Origin: Paralithodes platypus
Lineage: Eukaryota; Arthropoda; Malacostraca; Decapoda; Lithodidae
NCBI GenBank assembly: GCA_032716605.1
Contig: CM064502.1
Span: 32,928,910 to 32,992,909 of the forward strand
DNA: 64,000 bases
Direction: 5' to 3'
This document shows, piece after piece, positions 54,316-64,000 of the stretch. The number at the start of each line of letters is the position of its first letter. The first letter of the stretch is position 1. Made by a program: the position numbers and the translations under genes. Under the pieces are notes generated by a model that saw only the letters and a list, made by a program, of their open reading frames with translations, made no database searches and was not told where the DNA came from.

Positions 54316-55423
54316 ATGGAAGGAAAAACTCGCAAAAGTTACTCTCATCTTCATAGCCAGGCAAGGGAGATGCTGTACAATGTAAATAGGTATTTTCAAC
54401 GAGAGAAGGGAAACAGAGGACCTATGGTAGATCCCTCAAAAGCTGTTGTTCGTACAGCCCAAGCTACCAACGTGAGTGAATCAACAGTGAAGCGAATTTG
54501 CTCCAAATTAAACAAAATTGGTGATACTGAGAATTAACCTGAGAAGCCCATATTCTCCTCACCAACAAAAAATCGTCCTCAAACAGTAACAAATTTTGAT
54601 GATTTCGATATATGTGTGGGAGAACAATCTTGGAATTCTACGAGAGGAATGAAATCCCTACAATATACAAAATCATGGAAGAGATCAGAGAAAAGATCAA
54701 CTACACTGGTAGCCCTGAGTCTCTTCGCAGAGTTGTGTTGAAAATTGGCTTCAAATTTGCCAAGATTAATGGGCGCCAATTTCTCATGGAAAGAAGCGAC
54801 GTGCTTGCGGCCCATTCAACATTTTTACAAGAGATGCAACGCCTACGAAAATCGTGCCATAATTTTGTTTACCTAGATGAAACCTGGGTAAACCAAAATT
54901 ACACTGTCCCTAAGTGTTGGATTGACTCTGCATCCCCCAAAGCTACAGGGATTAAGGCACCCACTGGTAAAGGCAGCCGCTTAATTATTCTGCATGCAGG
55001 GACCAAGTATGGCTTCATCAACGCTGCTGATTTGGTTTTCCAAGCAAAGAATGATGGAGACTACCATAAACAGATGAATCGACAGTGTTTGAAAACTGCT
55101 TTAAGGACCAGTTACTTCCAAACATACTTCCATACGGCTACCGGCTACCACCATACCACTGTCAATACAACCCTATTGAACTCATTTGGGCTCAAGTCAA
55201 AACATACGTAGCCAAGAAAAATACATTTAAAATGGCCGACGTCAAACTGCTCGTCAAGGAAGCATTTGATCAAGTTACGCCGTACAACTGGGAGCAGGCA
55301 GTGAAGCATGCTGAACAGCTTCAGGAAAGTGATGCAAAGCTGGATGTTGCAGTTGATCATCTAGTGGATTCGTTCGTCATCAACATTGCAGACGATAGTT
55401 CTGATGAAGAATTACTGGAGTAA
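54316..55423 (+). pseudogene. Tc1/mariner (IS630-type) transposase, decayed
   Basis: The N-terminus (54316-54537) holds a helix-turn-helix (KAVVRTAQATNVSESTVKRI). After a TAA (54534-54536) and a frame change near 54615, RTILEFYERNEIPTIYKIME and the catalytic core follow: NFVYLDETWVNQNY (first Asp), KGSRLIILHAG, GDYHKQMN. A further frame change near 55085 leads to VFENCFKDQLLPNI, directly joined to LPPYHCQYNPIELIWAQVK (third acidic residue, Glu). The stretch that should contain the second Asp ('MDNA.YH'-type block) and about 50-70 following residues is missing, so an internal deletion joins NI to LP. The acidic C-terminus DDSSDEELLE is intact. No TA-flanked inverted ends identified. Confidence 0.85.
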
Positions 55424-55429
55424 TCATCA

Positions 55430-56290
55430 TAATCAGAGAGAGGAATAGGCTTCCAGGGGACACCTCTATAAAAAAAACACACCCAGACTTTTACCTCAAT
55501 GGTGGTATGGAAAAAAAGGCGAAACATTAAAGACTGAGATCAAATTGTCTAAAAGTAGCTACCATAAAACTATATAGACATTGCCGGTAAAGAAGGGGTT
55601 AATGGAAAGTCGATTCACGTAATTATATAAAAAGTCGATTCATGTAATTATATACAAATATAGCCTACCTATTATATCGTTTCTGTAACTTTTATACAAG
55701 AATACCAATAACCCTTCCAGACATAAAAACGTCTTTTACATTTATTTCAAGTTTCCCTTCTAAATGTGATAGAAGAGAACGTTGCTTGGTTTCCCATTTT
55801 CTAATAGGTTTGTTTTGGTAAAAATGTGGCACCACCACACAGGGCGACCTTGACCTCCTTGGAGCTCATTTCAGTTGAGGTTGACTATAGTAACATACTG
55901 TTACTACATACCCAAAGTAAATTCGTTTATCGACTGTGACAGTCGTGGGATATTGAATTTGTCTGTCTTATGCCAGAAGAACGCATTGTTGTTTGTTATT
56001 TTATTGGCGGCAGAATACGTGATTATGACGGGGAGGCTGCACCCTTGCCCTTCTCAATTTTAATTCCTTAGTAGTCCGCAAGACCAGCCGGCGTATACTA
56101 CATGTCTTCAATTCCGTAGTCGTTTGCCGGACCAGCCGGACTACATTCCTAAAATAACCCAACTTGAATTCATAGTATACCCGTACACGGCGGTGAATAC
56201 TGAATGTTTTTAACTCAGAGTGTTTCCGGCGGGGACCCCACGGAACACCCTGAGATACATTGTTGTTTTAATGTTCAGTAGTACTGAACC
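55430..56290. other. Non-coding stretch with a short tandem repeat
   Basis: A 24-base unit around AAAGTCGATTCACGTAATTA occurs twice at about 55604-55655. Otherwise nothing recognised. Confidence 0.6.
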
Positions 56291-56294
56291 ATAA

Positions 56295-56410
56295 ACATCC
56301 CGCGGAAGGGTGACCCTTCATTTTATATATAGAGATCCCGGCGGAAGGGTGACCCTTCATTTTATATATAGAGATCCCGGCGGAAGGGTGACCCTTCATT
56401 TTATATATAG
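56295..56410. repeat. Three tandem 39-bp units with an internal palindrome
   Basis: Units begin at about 56295, 56333 and 56372 with the core CGGCGGAAGGGTGACCCTTC. The first unit lacks one base. GAAGGG..CCCTTC can pair within each unit, and each ends ATTTTATATATAG. Confidence 0.9.
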
Positions 56411-56414
56411 AGGG

Positions 56415-56940
56415 ATGAACAACATTTACATATGTGGCATGGTTATTTATTAAAATAATCAATAATCAGTTATAAGATCCTTTAACCATATCTATATATG
56501 CAACATAATGAGACCAACTAGATGGGAGCCCTTGGTGATGATGACGTCAATGGCTCAAACCTGCGATCCAGCATCGACCCCGCTACCTGTAGATTGCTGT
56601 GTAGAATGGCTCCGTGCCGGATTCCTCAACTAAGTGAGAAAATCCAAAGGTACTAGCCCCGAAGCATACTTGTTGCACACCCTGAAGGGACCGAGCAACA
56701 GGGCCCAGTTCACCCTAAAAGAAGCCTCATGACTAATATGTGAACTAAGAGTGGGCTAGCATAAAGAAAAACAACGCATTAGGGTGACTTGCCTTATCAC
56801 AACAAGAGCACTCCTTAATTAACTTAATGCTTAGACCCAGACAAATAGTCTCCAGGGCCCGTATTTAACACTCATCCTACACCTGATCGATAATCTAACC
56901 TAACTTCAGCACTGTCATGGACAAATGAGCAAGGACTCAC
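56415..56940. other. Non-coding stretch, nothing recognised
   Basis: Mixed composition, no open frame or repeat end of note. Confidence 0.45.
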
Positions 56941-56945
56941 TCACA

Positions 56946-57016
56946 GGGGAGGTGTGGCAGAGTGGTCTTGCCACTGGACTGGTAATCCAATGGACCCGGG
57001 TTCGAATCCCAATATG
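56946..57016 (+). mobile_element. tRNA-derived SINE head (tRNA-Thr-like)
   Basis: GGTGTGGCAGAGTGGTCTTG contains an A box (TGGCAGAGTGG). TGGACTGGTAATCCA forms an anticodon arm with loop CTGGTAA (GGT, Thr-like). CCCGGGTTCGAATCCC is a good B box and T arm. No matching acceptor stem closes the 3' side, and unrelated sequence follows directly, so it is a SINE head or tRNA pseudogene, not a functional tRNA. Confidence 0.65.
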
Positions 57017-57214
57017 TCAATGGGAAGATATTATTGGGATGGAATTTGTGCTGTACCCTAGTATCAGTCCATTACCACAGCACACCGAAATGCCAAAAAA
57101 TACCCTCATTGTTCCCTGACTAAATAGCTTGTATGAATATTCCCATATTCAATAAAATGCTACAGGGGGGCAATGCCTAGTGAGTTAATTGCTCAATAGG
57201 TGGCGTTCTTAGAG

Positions 57215-58310
57215 TGAGGGTCCGAGTCTGTGGGGCTGAGACTGTGAAGCACAGAGGCGAGGCGGCTTCAGAGATGGAATTGCTTCGAGCCGAGCCGTGA
57301 AGCTTCGCATTTCTCACTCCCTAGACTGGAGCAAGACCTCACGGGCCTCACCGTGTTCAGCGGTTGAGTGTAAAGGCTATCAGCCTATGCCCGAGAGGTA
57401 GTAGTTGGAATATAGAAGAAAAAAAAAAAAAAAAATATGATGAAGAAAAGTGACGAAAGGGGTGCTGGCAGGAGCGTCGGGGATACCCGTGTTAACGATG
57501 CGGGCCCAGGAGATTTAAGGAGGAACGCTCGGGGTAAACAAGATGGCGAGCGGTACCCAAGAGCAGAAGCCTGGGAAGCGCAAAGCTAGGCCAAGTTTAA
57601 TTTTTATTTTTATTTATTTATTTTACTAGTTTCTTCTAGTAGTGGACCCACATCATATGGACGAGTCTGTGAGTGGTTATTAACACCTTACGAGCGGCCT
57701 ATGCGGTTTATTTATGTGTACCGCACAGCGGGGTGTTTTTAGCCAAAATAGGGCTGTTTACGTGATCATTTTCATGCCTAAATAAGACCCAGAACGTAAA
57801 ACAAGTACCTATCCCTGAAAGGGCATAAACAGAGCTTTCGAATGACACCATAACGATCCTTGTATGATGGATAGTTTTCTTGCAATAACCGTGCAACGCG
57901 AGTGCAAAAAGCAGGTAATTCGGTACTTTCGGTACATAATTGAGTATGTAGCGAGTGAGAGAGGGAGGAGGGAGCTGAGATTTGTGTCAGTAGGTTCGCC
58001 GCGGTGGTCTGGAGCAGTCATACGCTCGCTAGTCTCCTGCCACCACTTGTCTCTCTCTCTCAGCCACATTACGTGCTGAAATTGCCACTCGAGTTATGTC
58101 GAGCGCCGCCACATAGTCCAGCTTTATTTAACTCGACTTATGTTGCTCGCCGCTAAATAAGGGTTAAGAGCGTTTCGCTCACGATGTAAGGCAATCGTAT
58201 TTTGAGTTCTCCTTGGGCGGGAAGTTTGAACAACAAGCTTGGTGTTCAAAGATTGGCCATTACCTACGTAAGCATCGTCAATGATGAAGGGGCCACTAAT
58301 AAATTATAAT
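57215..58310. mobile_element. Composite repeat (copy 2), permuted relative to copy 1
   Basis: Order on the plus strand: module A (57215-57418, ending in poly-A), a spacer, module B (57540-57679), the 480-bp TTAA element (57684-58163), module C (58164-58270) and an end block GCATCGTCAATGATGAAGGG plus GCCACTAATAAATTATA (58272-58308). Modules match copy 1 (46203-47626) in reverse complement. The end block matches sequence just outside the right arm of copy 1 (47621-47660). No coding capacity. Confidence 0.6.
57684..58163 (+). mobile_element. TTAA-flanked MITE, 480 bp (family 2, copy 2)
   Basis: Bounded by TTAA at 57680-57683 and 58164-58167; same 480-base length as 41533-42012 and about 99% identical in inverse orientation. 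Starts CACCTTACGAGCGGCC and ends GCCGCTAAATAAGGG. It interrupts the composite repeat between modules B and C. Confidence 0.75.
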
Positions 58311-58314
58311 ATAT

Positions 58315-59219
58315 TGTATCGTGTAGTATCTTATTTACAGTTCCATAAAGAAGGCAAATTAACCATATTAGGTGCAGGGCGGGCCAATTTGGTTCCTCCC
58401 TGTTTTACTCCATTAGTTTGAAGATTTTAAGATGTTTCACCTCATTAGTTTTGCGATTATAAGATGCTTCAAGCCAATATGGTGTCCATTGTTCCCGGGC
58501 GAGCGATAGCGAGCCTGCAGTTTGGGAGACAAATGTACATGTTTAGCTTGATGGGGGTCTGGGGGACGTTTTTTTATGTTTGAAGGGAGTTTGGAGAGGC
58601 GTTTTCCAAGTCTAAAAACACATTGTTCAAAAATGGCTAAACCAATTAAAACCCTCAATAATATTAAAATAAAATACCATAATTACCCGCAAGACGTTCA
58701 CCAGATAGTGTTAACTATCGAATTTAGAGACTTTTAGGACAATGACGCATTTTTGTTTTGTACATGTTAATATTCGACTATTAGTATTTAGTTACAAGCA
58801 ACTTCGTAACGATCAATAACTCTGCTGTTCCTTGTTTTCCTTTGTACATTCGTGCACACACACACACACACGCACGGATCTGTTAAATAATAACAAATAT
58901 TTGGAGTTCAACATGTTTTCTTAAAGAATAATCGTTTTCACATGTAGCAAGAAAGTATTTCTATATGATTATGTTTTATTCAAACATAGGTAATAAAATA
59001 TATATATTTATTGTTAAGGTACATATATTAATTAAATATGTATGTATTGTATGGCTTCGTTCACGTTAACTGGGCAGTTTACTTATTGATCGTTCCTGAA
59101 AGATTACACAACGTGTATTCTTAAACAAATAGACTAATATTAATAAGTATTTACTTATCACTATATAATATCCATGAATAATGAAAAAATACAACTTTCA
59201 TTATTTTACTTACAGGGAG
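58315..59219. other. Non-coding stretch, nothing recognised
   Basis: AT-rich, with (CA)n at about 58855-58873. No gene or repeat end, apart from the flank GGAG next to the LTR. Confidence 0.5.
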
Positions 59220-61114
59220 TGTTACGTCCTGGGATATATATAAACACTGGGCTCTTTCTATTGGACTAGGTATGCGGCAACAAGCAACAACGGAAAACGC
59301 TAGATCCAACCCTTATCTATAAACCCAGGCAACAAACCACCCTAAACCGTCAAGAGTCCTGCCTGGACAACAAGGTATCCTATGACTCGGTTACAGGGTG
59401 CACGCACTATAGACTGCTGATAGTCAAGCAGGCTATATAAAAGATCACACAATTAAGTTGACATAAAGCTTCAAGGAAAAGATATATAACGGAATTAAAT
59501 TGCAGAAACAATTTAATAACAAACTAGAAGAAAGTACATTTAACGTTACGTTAATTAATACAACTAATCACCCCTGCGTGAAAGAAGGTGAAAGCAAACA
59601 GTCCTCAAAACATCGTACCGGTAGACAAGATGCGGGTTTCTAAACTGCATGCGGCTACTGTAGGACTGATGCTTAGCAAAGAAAGTACGTTACGGATTTA
59701 GAGAACTCTTAACTCATAAGCAGGAATAAATACTAGTGATAGGCCATACAGTGTATAATGGCATAGGTATAATTAAATAAAGGCAGCAACTCGCAACATA
59801 ACCACATACAGGTGTGCTTCTCACTCTTAGTCAGGCAAGCCTGCTCGGACAGAGTCTCTAAGCCACACCCTGACTCACAATGCTCACAAAAACGGTAAAC
59901 TGTGGCACAATAACAAGCATACAGAGATCATAAACCCCTAGCTGTTAATCTGTCAGGCGGCAGAGGTCTAGCCGGAAGGATATAGGCTTCGGATACCCGG
60001 GCTGAGCCACCTGCTCTAGCCTAGGGACGTTCCCAAGTCTGTGAGCCAAATTACTCTAATTGAAAGGGTGCTCTCTTGAGAGACTCAGATCGCAAGTATC
60101 TGACTCTCTCCTGGCGACCCTAAAACAAAAGCAAGACGTGCTAGCGCAGTGCTGAGTGGACTAGGCAAGGGCCCTCACACAACACAACGCTGTACACACA
60201 GGGACACAGACAAGAAAATGCCCCCAGACTCCCACGGGTATCCTAGTAAAGTCGTGCGGGTCCACAGGACTTGCACCAGCAGACTTTACTTAAAGGATCG
60301 CAAAAAGCCTCCCCTCCGGTCTAGCCCCTGCTAACCTGACACAAGAACACACTAGCAAGCATGAAACCACCAAATATGAGACAACAAAAAAGCTTCCTAG
60401 GTCTCATTAACAATTACATCTCTTCATAAAGCCCAAAATCCTATCTAGTTATCTGAGAGCTCGTCGTTAATACAATAATAGATATAAGGTCTATCAAGGG
60501 GATGGGATAATTAAATAGACTGGTGAAGTAGTGGAAAGAAGGTATACAAAGTAAGAGAGAAAGTTTCTAAGTGGGGTTGAGAGGGATATATATCAAGGGG
60601 GTCCGAAGGGTACGACAGTGAGGTGAGCTCTGAGTCTTGAATCTGTCTGGACCCCACCCTAGGCATGCGAAATACATCCCATGCTTGGCAACACTCAACA
60701 CAGTTGCCGGGTCAAAATCCTCTACCCCTTGCGTGGGTCGAAACTAAGCCTAACGCTGCAATCAAATTGGCAACATCAGGCTCGTCCCAAGCTAGACTCT
60801 CCGCGCGAAGCAACGTCCCCCAGCCGGTCTCTCTCTCCCGCTCGTCTCCTCCCACTCTCACTAGACTTACATCTTATATATTATAATGAAACAATCAACT
60901 ATCGAGAATAAAATATACTAAGATGCGTTGGTTAAGAATAAGGGCAGCTTCAAGCTGTGAAACAACATAAGAATATCCCAGACATTAGTTACATTATCGT
61001 AGGATATATACTAAGGAAAAGCCGGCCGGCCGGCTGCCGCCAGCCGGTTTCTAAACGGCTAGGCAGCCGACGATCGCGCATGCCCGCACGTGGCTACTAT
61101 GCAGGAGCGTTACA
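59220..61114 (-). repeat. 3' LTR of the Ty3/gypsy-class (Gmr1-type) element
   Basis: In plus orientation it starts TGTTACGTCCTGGG and ends GCAGGAGCGTTACA, that is TGTAACGC..GTAACA on the coding (minus) strand. Its start, end and several internal blocks match the solo LTR at 21374-23189. The polypurine tract abuts it at 61115. The length of 1895 bp is long. GGAG (59216-59219) would be one copy of a 4-bp target duplication; the other lies beyond the window. Confidence 0.85.
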
Positions 61115-61126
61115 CCTCCCCCAAGA
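61115..61126 (-). promoter_or_regulatory. Polypurine tract
   Basis: On the minus strand TCTTGGGGGAGG directly precedes the LTR start TGTAACGC, the position required for plus-strand priming. Confidence 0.85.
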
Positions 61127-61438
61127 TATAAGACCCTTGACTAAGTTCTTCATATCTAACAGAAAGCTTCTCATAATACCACACACTGTTGCGACACAAG
61201 GCACTATATATAAAAAAAATAAAGACTGTTGCGCTCCACCGAGCAAGTTCAACTAACTTAGCGACAATAAGCGAAAACATTCAACTTAGATACTGCTACA
61301 ACATCTTATACAAAATTCTACACGTTATAAAAAATAAAGAGTTTTTATAAGGTTTTTGCTTTATTAATTTGTTTTTTTCGGCTGAACTACAGTGACAGCC
61401 TATTTTCCTCCACACTCAACCCTCAATCCTGTAGCAGT
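61127..61438 (-). other. Short 3' untranslated region between RNase H stop and polypurine tract
   Basis: About 310 bases without an open frame. There is no room for an integrase here, which fixes the gene order. Confidence 0.8.
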
Positions 61439-62900
61439 CTAACCAACATCATCCACCCTTGATAGACAATCCGCTATCACGTTATCAGAACCGGCAACAT
61501 GGCGTATGTCCAGATTATACTCCTGAAGCATGAGTGACCACCTGGTCAGCCTCATATTCCGGTTATAAAACTGATTCAAGAATTTCAGAGGGTGATGATC
61601 GGTATAAACCACTACGACTGGTCCGAAAGCAGGAACATATACATCGAAGTGCCTGAGCGCCAGCACTATCGCCAGGAGTTCTTTTTCAATTACAGAGTAA
61701 TTCCTTTGTGCACTATTGAATTTTTTACTGTAAAAACTCACTGGATGTTCGATACCTTCATCATCTGTCTGTAACAAGACAGCCCCAGCCCCTACGCCAC
61801 TGGCATCAGTTGGCAGCTGAAAAGGTCTGCTGAAGTCCGGGGCCCTGAGTATGGGGTGGGTACATAACAGGTGTTTCACCAAGGAAAACGCCTCTGCACA
61901 CTCAGGAGACCACCGGAACTTCTTGTCCTTAGATAATAAGTCAGTTAAAGGTGCCAGTACAGTCGAATAGCCTTTGATGAAGCGACGATAATAGCCTATC
62001 ATACCTAGAAACCGCATGATTTGTTTCTTAGTCGTAGGCTGGGGAAACTGATCGATGGCTTTGATCTCTGTCTGTGGAGGGCACACCTGACCCATCCCCA
62101 CCTCGAACCCCAGGTACAATACTGTGGCTTTGACAAAATCGCACTTACCCAGGTTTACCACCAAACCTGCTTCATTCAGATTATTAAAAAGCTGTCCGAT
62201 GTGAGCACAGTGACTGTTAAAATCATCGTCGTATATTATGACATCATCTAGGTACACCGTACAGTTGGGAATGTCGGCTACAATGTTGTTCATTAATTTC
62301 TGAAACGTTGCAGGGGCATTTTTCAGCCCGTATGGCATAACATGGCAACGATATGTGGCACCGTCCACCACAAACCCACACACCTCTCGCGCTCGCTCAG
62401 GCAAGGGCACTTGCCAATAACCCTTAACAAGGTCTATCTTAGTGAGGAACTTGGCTTTTCCTATCTTATCCACACTGTCGTCCACGCGAGGGAGAGGGTA
62501 GGCATTTGTGGGGGTTAAACCATTCAACCTGCGGAAATCTATACAAAACCGCACCTTGCCATCTGGTTTGGGCTGCAGTGTGACGGGGGGAAGTCCACCT
62601 TACTGCACCCTCAGAAATCAGCCCACGTTTCAGCATATAATCCAGCTCTTCCCTAAGTGCTGGTAATTTAATAGGGGGAACACGGTATGGCACTGATTTA
62701 AAGGGCGGGTGGTCCCCAACATCGACATCGTGCACCGCTTGAGTAGTGAGGCCAGGATGCTCCGCGAAAACAGCTGGGTTTGAATCAAACAAGTGCTGCA
62801 CAGCTACACACTGTTGCTCAGGCAGGTGCAATATCAACTCGTGAGCCACTTGTCTAGAATTCCCCGCCCACTGATCCGCGGAAACATGACAATCCCAATT
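61439..62900 (-). pseudogene. Ty3/gypsy-class reverse transcriptase and RNase H (end of pol)
   Basis: From about 62900 on the minus strand: the linker HELILHLPEQQCVAVQHLFD, the RT entry block FKSVPYRVPPIKLPALREEL, then a frame change near 62590. From 62554 the frame is open to 61439: RFCIDFRRLNGLTPTNAYPL, LTKIDLVKGYWQVPL, HVMPYGLKNAPATFQKLMN, TVYLDDVIIYDDDF (YxDD), FLGMIGYYRRFIKGYS. RNase H follows with TDASGVGAGAVLLQ (Asp), NYSVIEKELLAIVLALRHF (Glu), VVYTDHHPLKFL (Asp) and HVAGSDNVIADCLSRV (last Asp). The protein terminates four residues later, with no integrase after it. RT and RNase H residues look intact apart from the one frameshift. Confidence 0.9.
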
Positions 62901-62904
62901 ATCC

Positions 62905-63610
62905 TCCCCCGCAGCTTGACTGTCCCTTCCTCCTTCTCCACCACGATCGCTGCATGGGGTAAGCATCTGGATACCGTGTTGCTACATCCATTACAGTTAG
63001 TAAAAATTTATTGCCGGCACTAGTGGGGGGCAATGGGCCAACCATGTCGATAACTACCTTGCTGAAGGGCGGCCCAATGACAGGGATGGGTTGTAACGGG
63101 GCTCTCGGGATGACCTGATTGGGTTTCCCAACAACTTGACAAGTGTGACACTGTGACAACCATGACACGACACTCGCCTTTAACCCAGGCCACCAGAAAA
63201 GCTTGGTCAGAGCTGCCTCCGTCTTACGTGCCCCCAGGTGCCCTGCCAAAGGCACATCATGAGCTAATCTCAATAAGCTCTCACGGCACACCCTCGGTAC
63301 TACTAACTGGTCCACTAATCCTGACCCGCCATCCAACTTTTTCTTGGGATCCTGATGTCTCCGATACAAGATCCCCTCGGACAAGAAAAAATCACCAGGC
63401 TGCGCATCCCCATCGCTCTCCAGTTCGACAGCACCATTACCACACGCCCTGACTTCAGGATCTTCCAGCTGCAAGGAACATATATCAGCAGGTGCGAGAT
63501 TATCCAAGTTCATCTTAAATAATTTATTTTCACCTCCAATGTCCCGCTGAGCCATGCTTTCCTCACGCTGCGCATAACGATGCTGTCGCAGTCTCTTCCT
63601 GCCCTGCACC
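62905..63610 (-). pseudogene. Integrase located upstream of RT: zinc-binding domain and start of core only
   Basis: Minus-strand frame from 63615: LFKMNLDNLAPADIC-type spacer, the block GDFFLSEGILYRRHQD, then the HHCC zinc domain (LAHDVPLAGHLGARKTEAAL with both His, and SQCHTCQVVGK with both Cys). The core begins with KVVIDMVGPLPPTSAGNKFL (first catalytic Asp) and TVMDVATRYPDAYPM. At about 62955 the integrase sense stops and the sequence runs within about 60 bases into the RT linker. The parts carrying the second Asp and the Glu are absent, so an internal deletion has removed most of the core. The domain lies 5' of the RT on the coding strand. Confidence 0.85.
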
Positions 63611-64000
63611 TGCACTAGCGGTGACAGGCCCCGGGGCCTCTCCAGACTCTAACATAGGTGCCAATAATGAGTCACCAAGAAACACTGCCGGCTCAAAACT
63701 CTCCAATTGACCAACACTTCCCGTTTTCTTGTGACCTTTCCTCCGCGGTTTGATAGACTGAGGTGGTGGCTGCAAGGCTCCGGATGTCTGAGAACGCGTC
63801 ACAACACACGCCATGGTTTGTATGCTACACTTCTCAACCCACTCCTGTTCCTCCCTACTAACGTCGGCCGCCTTCTCGGCAACAACCAAGGGTGAAACCT
63901 TAGATGCAGGCACCGCAAAGTCGTTGCCGAGGAGGAGGTCGACGCCCCCAACAGGCAAGTTCTCTACAATTCCGACATCCAGCTCCTTCGCCACACCACC
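63590..64000 (-). pseudogene. Retropepsin C-terminus and spacer (runs off the window edge)
   Basis: The minus-strand frame entering at the right edge reads ENLPVGGVDLLLGNDFAVPA. LLGNDFA is the C-terminal flap-proximal block of retroviral-type aspartic proteases (hydrophobic-hydrophobic-G-x-D). A charged spacer with ACVVTRSQTSG and KPRRKGHKKTGS follows. A frame change near 63595 leads into the integrase. The active-site D(T/S)G lies beyond 64000. Gag and the 5' LTR are also outside the window. Confidence 0.7.

Noticed and set aside
56946..57016. Functional tRNA-Thr gene
   Set aside because: Good A and B boxes, but no pairing acceptor 3' end, and unrelated sequence follows directly; better read as a SINE head or tRNA pseudogene.

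Overview
The window looks like an intergenic or intronic stretch of a large, repeat-rich animal genome, most likely an arthropod and plausibly a decapod crustacean. Evidence: no recognisable host exon, AT-rich non-coding DNA with long (TA)n, (ATT)n and homopolymer runs, and a crowded mix of CR1, RTE, I-like and L2-like LINEs, tRNA-derived SINEs, a DIRS tyrosine-recombinase retrotransposon, BEL/Pao and Ty3/gypsy-class LTR elements, Tc1/mariner and TTAA-flanked DNA elements. The decapod call rests on the DIRS+CR1+gypsy combination and is an inference; nothing here names a species.

Layout. 0-6 kb: a 622-bp TTAA-flanked MITE and a decayed Pro-rich/acidic coding region on the minus strand. 6.2-10.7 kb: a near full-length but disabled CR1 LINE (ORF1 with coiled coil and SGNH esterase, ORF2 with EN and RT), bracketed by two tRNA-like SINEs in opposite orientation. 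11.5-16.1 kb: 3' ends of several LINEs (one with an RNase H domain) and a degenerate minisatellite. 16.5-23.8 kb: a nested locus, in which a 5'-truncated CR1 copy is split first by a 3.7-kb RTE-like LINE (6-bp target duplication) and then by a 1.8-kb solo LTR (4-bp duplication). 24.4-29.8 kb: a G-rich minisatellite and a non-autonomous LTR retrotransposon on the minus strand with a perfect tRNA-Leu primer-binding site and no coding capacity. 29.8-36.7 kb: a LINE 3' fragment, then an old minus-strand LINE split by a CR1 copy with an uninterrupted 890-codon EN-RT frame.

38.8-40.8 kb: a BEL/Pao gag segment enclosed by 193-bp, 99% identical inverted repeats. 41.5-42.0 kb: a 480-bp TTAA-flanked MITE, 99% identical to one at 57.7-58.2 kb. 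42.1-46.1 kb: two divergent RTE-class LINEs. 46.2-47.6 and 57.2-58.3 kb: two copies of a composite repeat whose modules are circularly permuted and which carry different TTAA elements at the same TTAA target. 48.3-53.1 kb: a DIRS-like element on the minus strand, interrupted by a 263-bp LINE 3' end (19-bp duplication) and a ~490-bp repeat. 54.3-55.4 kb: a decayed Tc1/mariner-type transposase. 59.2-64.0 kb: the 3' part of a Ty3/gypsy-class element on the minus strand with gene order protease, integrase, RT, RNase H, polypurine tract, LTR. This is the integrase-before-RT order of the Gmr1 group, and its LTR belongs to the same family as the solo LTR at 21.4-23.2 kb.

Nothing works together as a host pathway. 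The biology here is the stacking history of mobile elements, readable from target-site duplications and interrupted reading frames.
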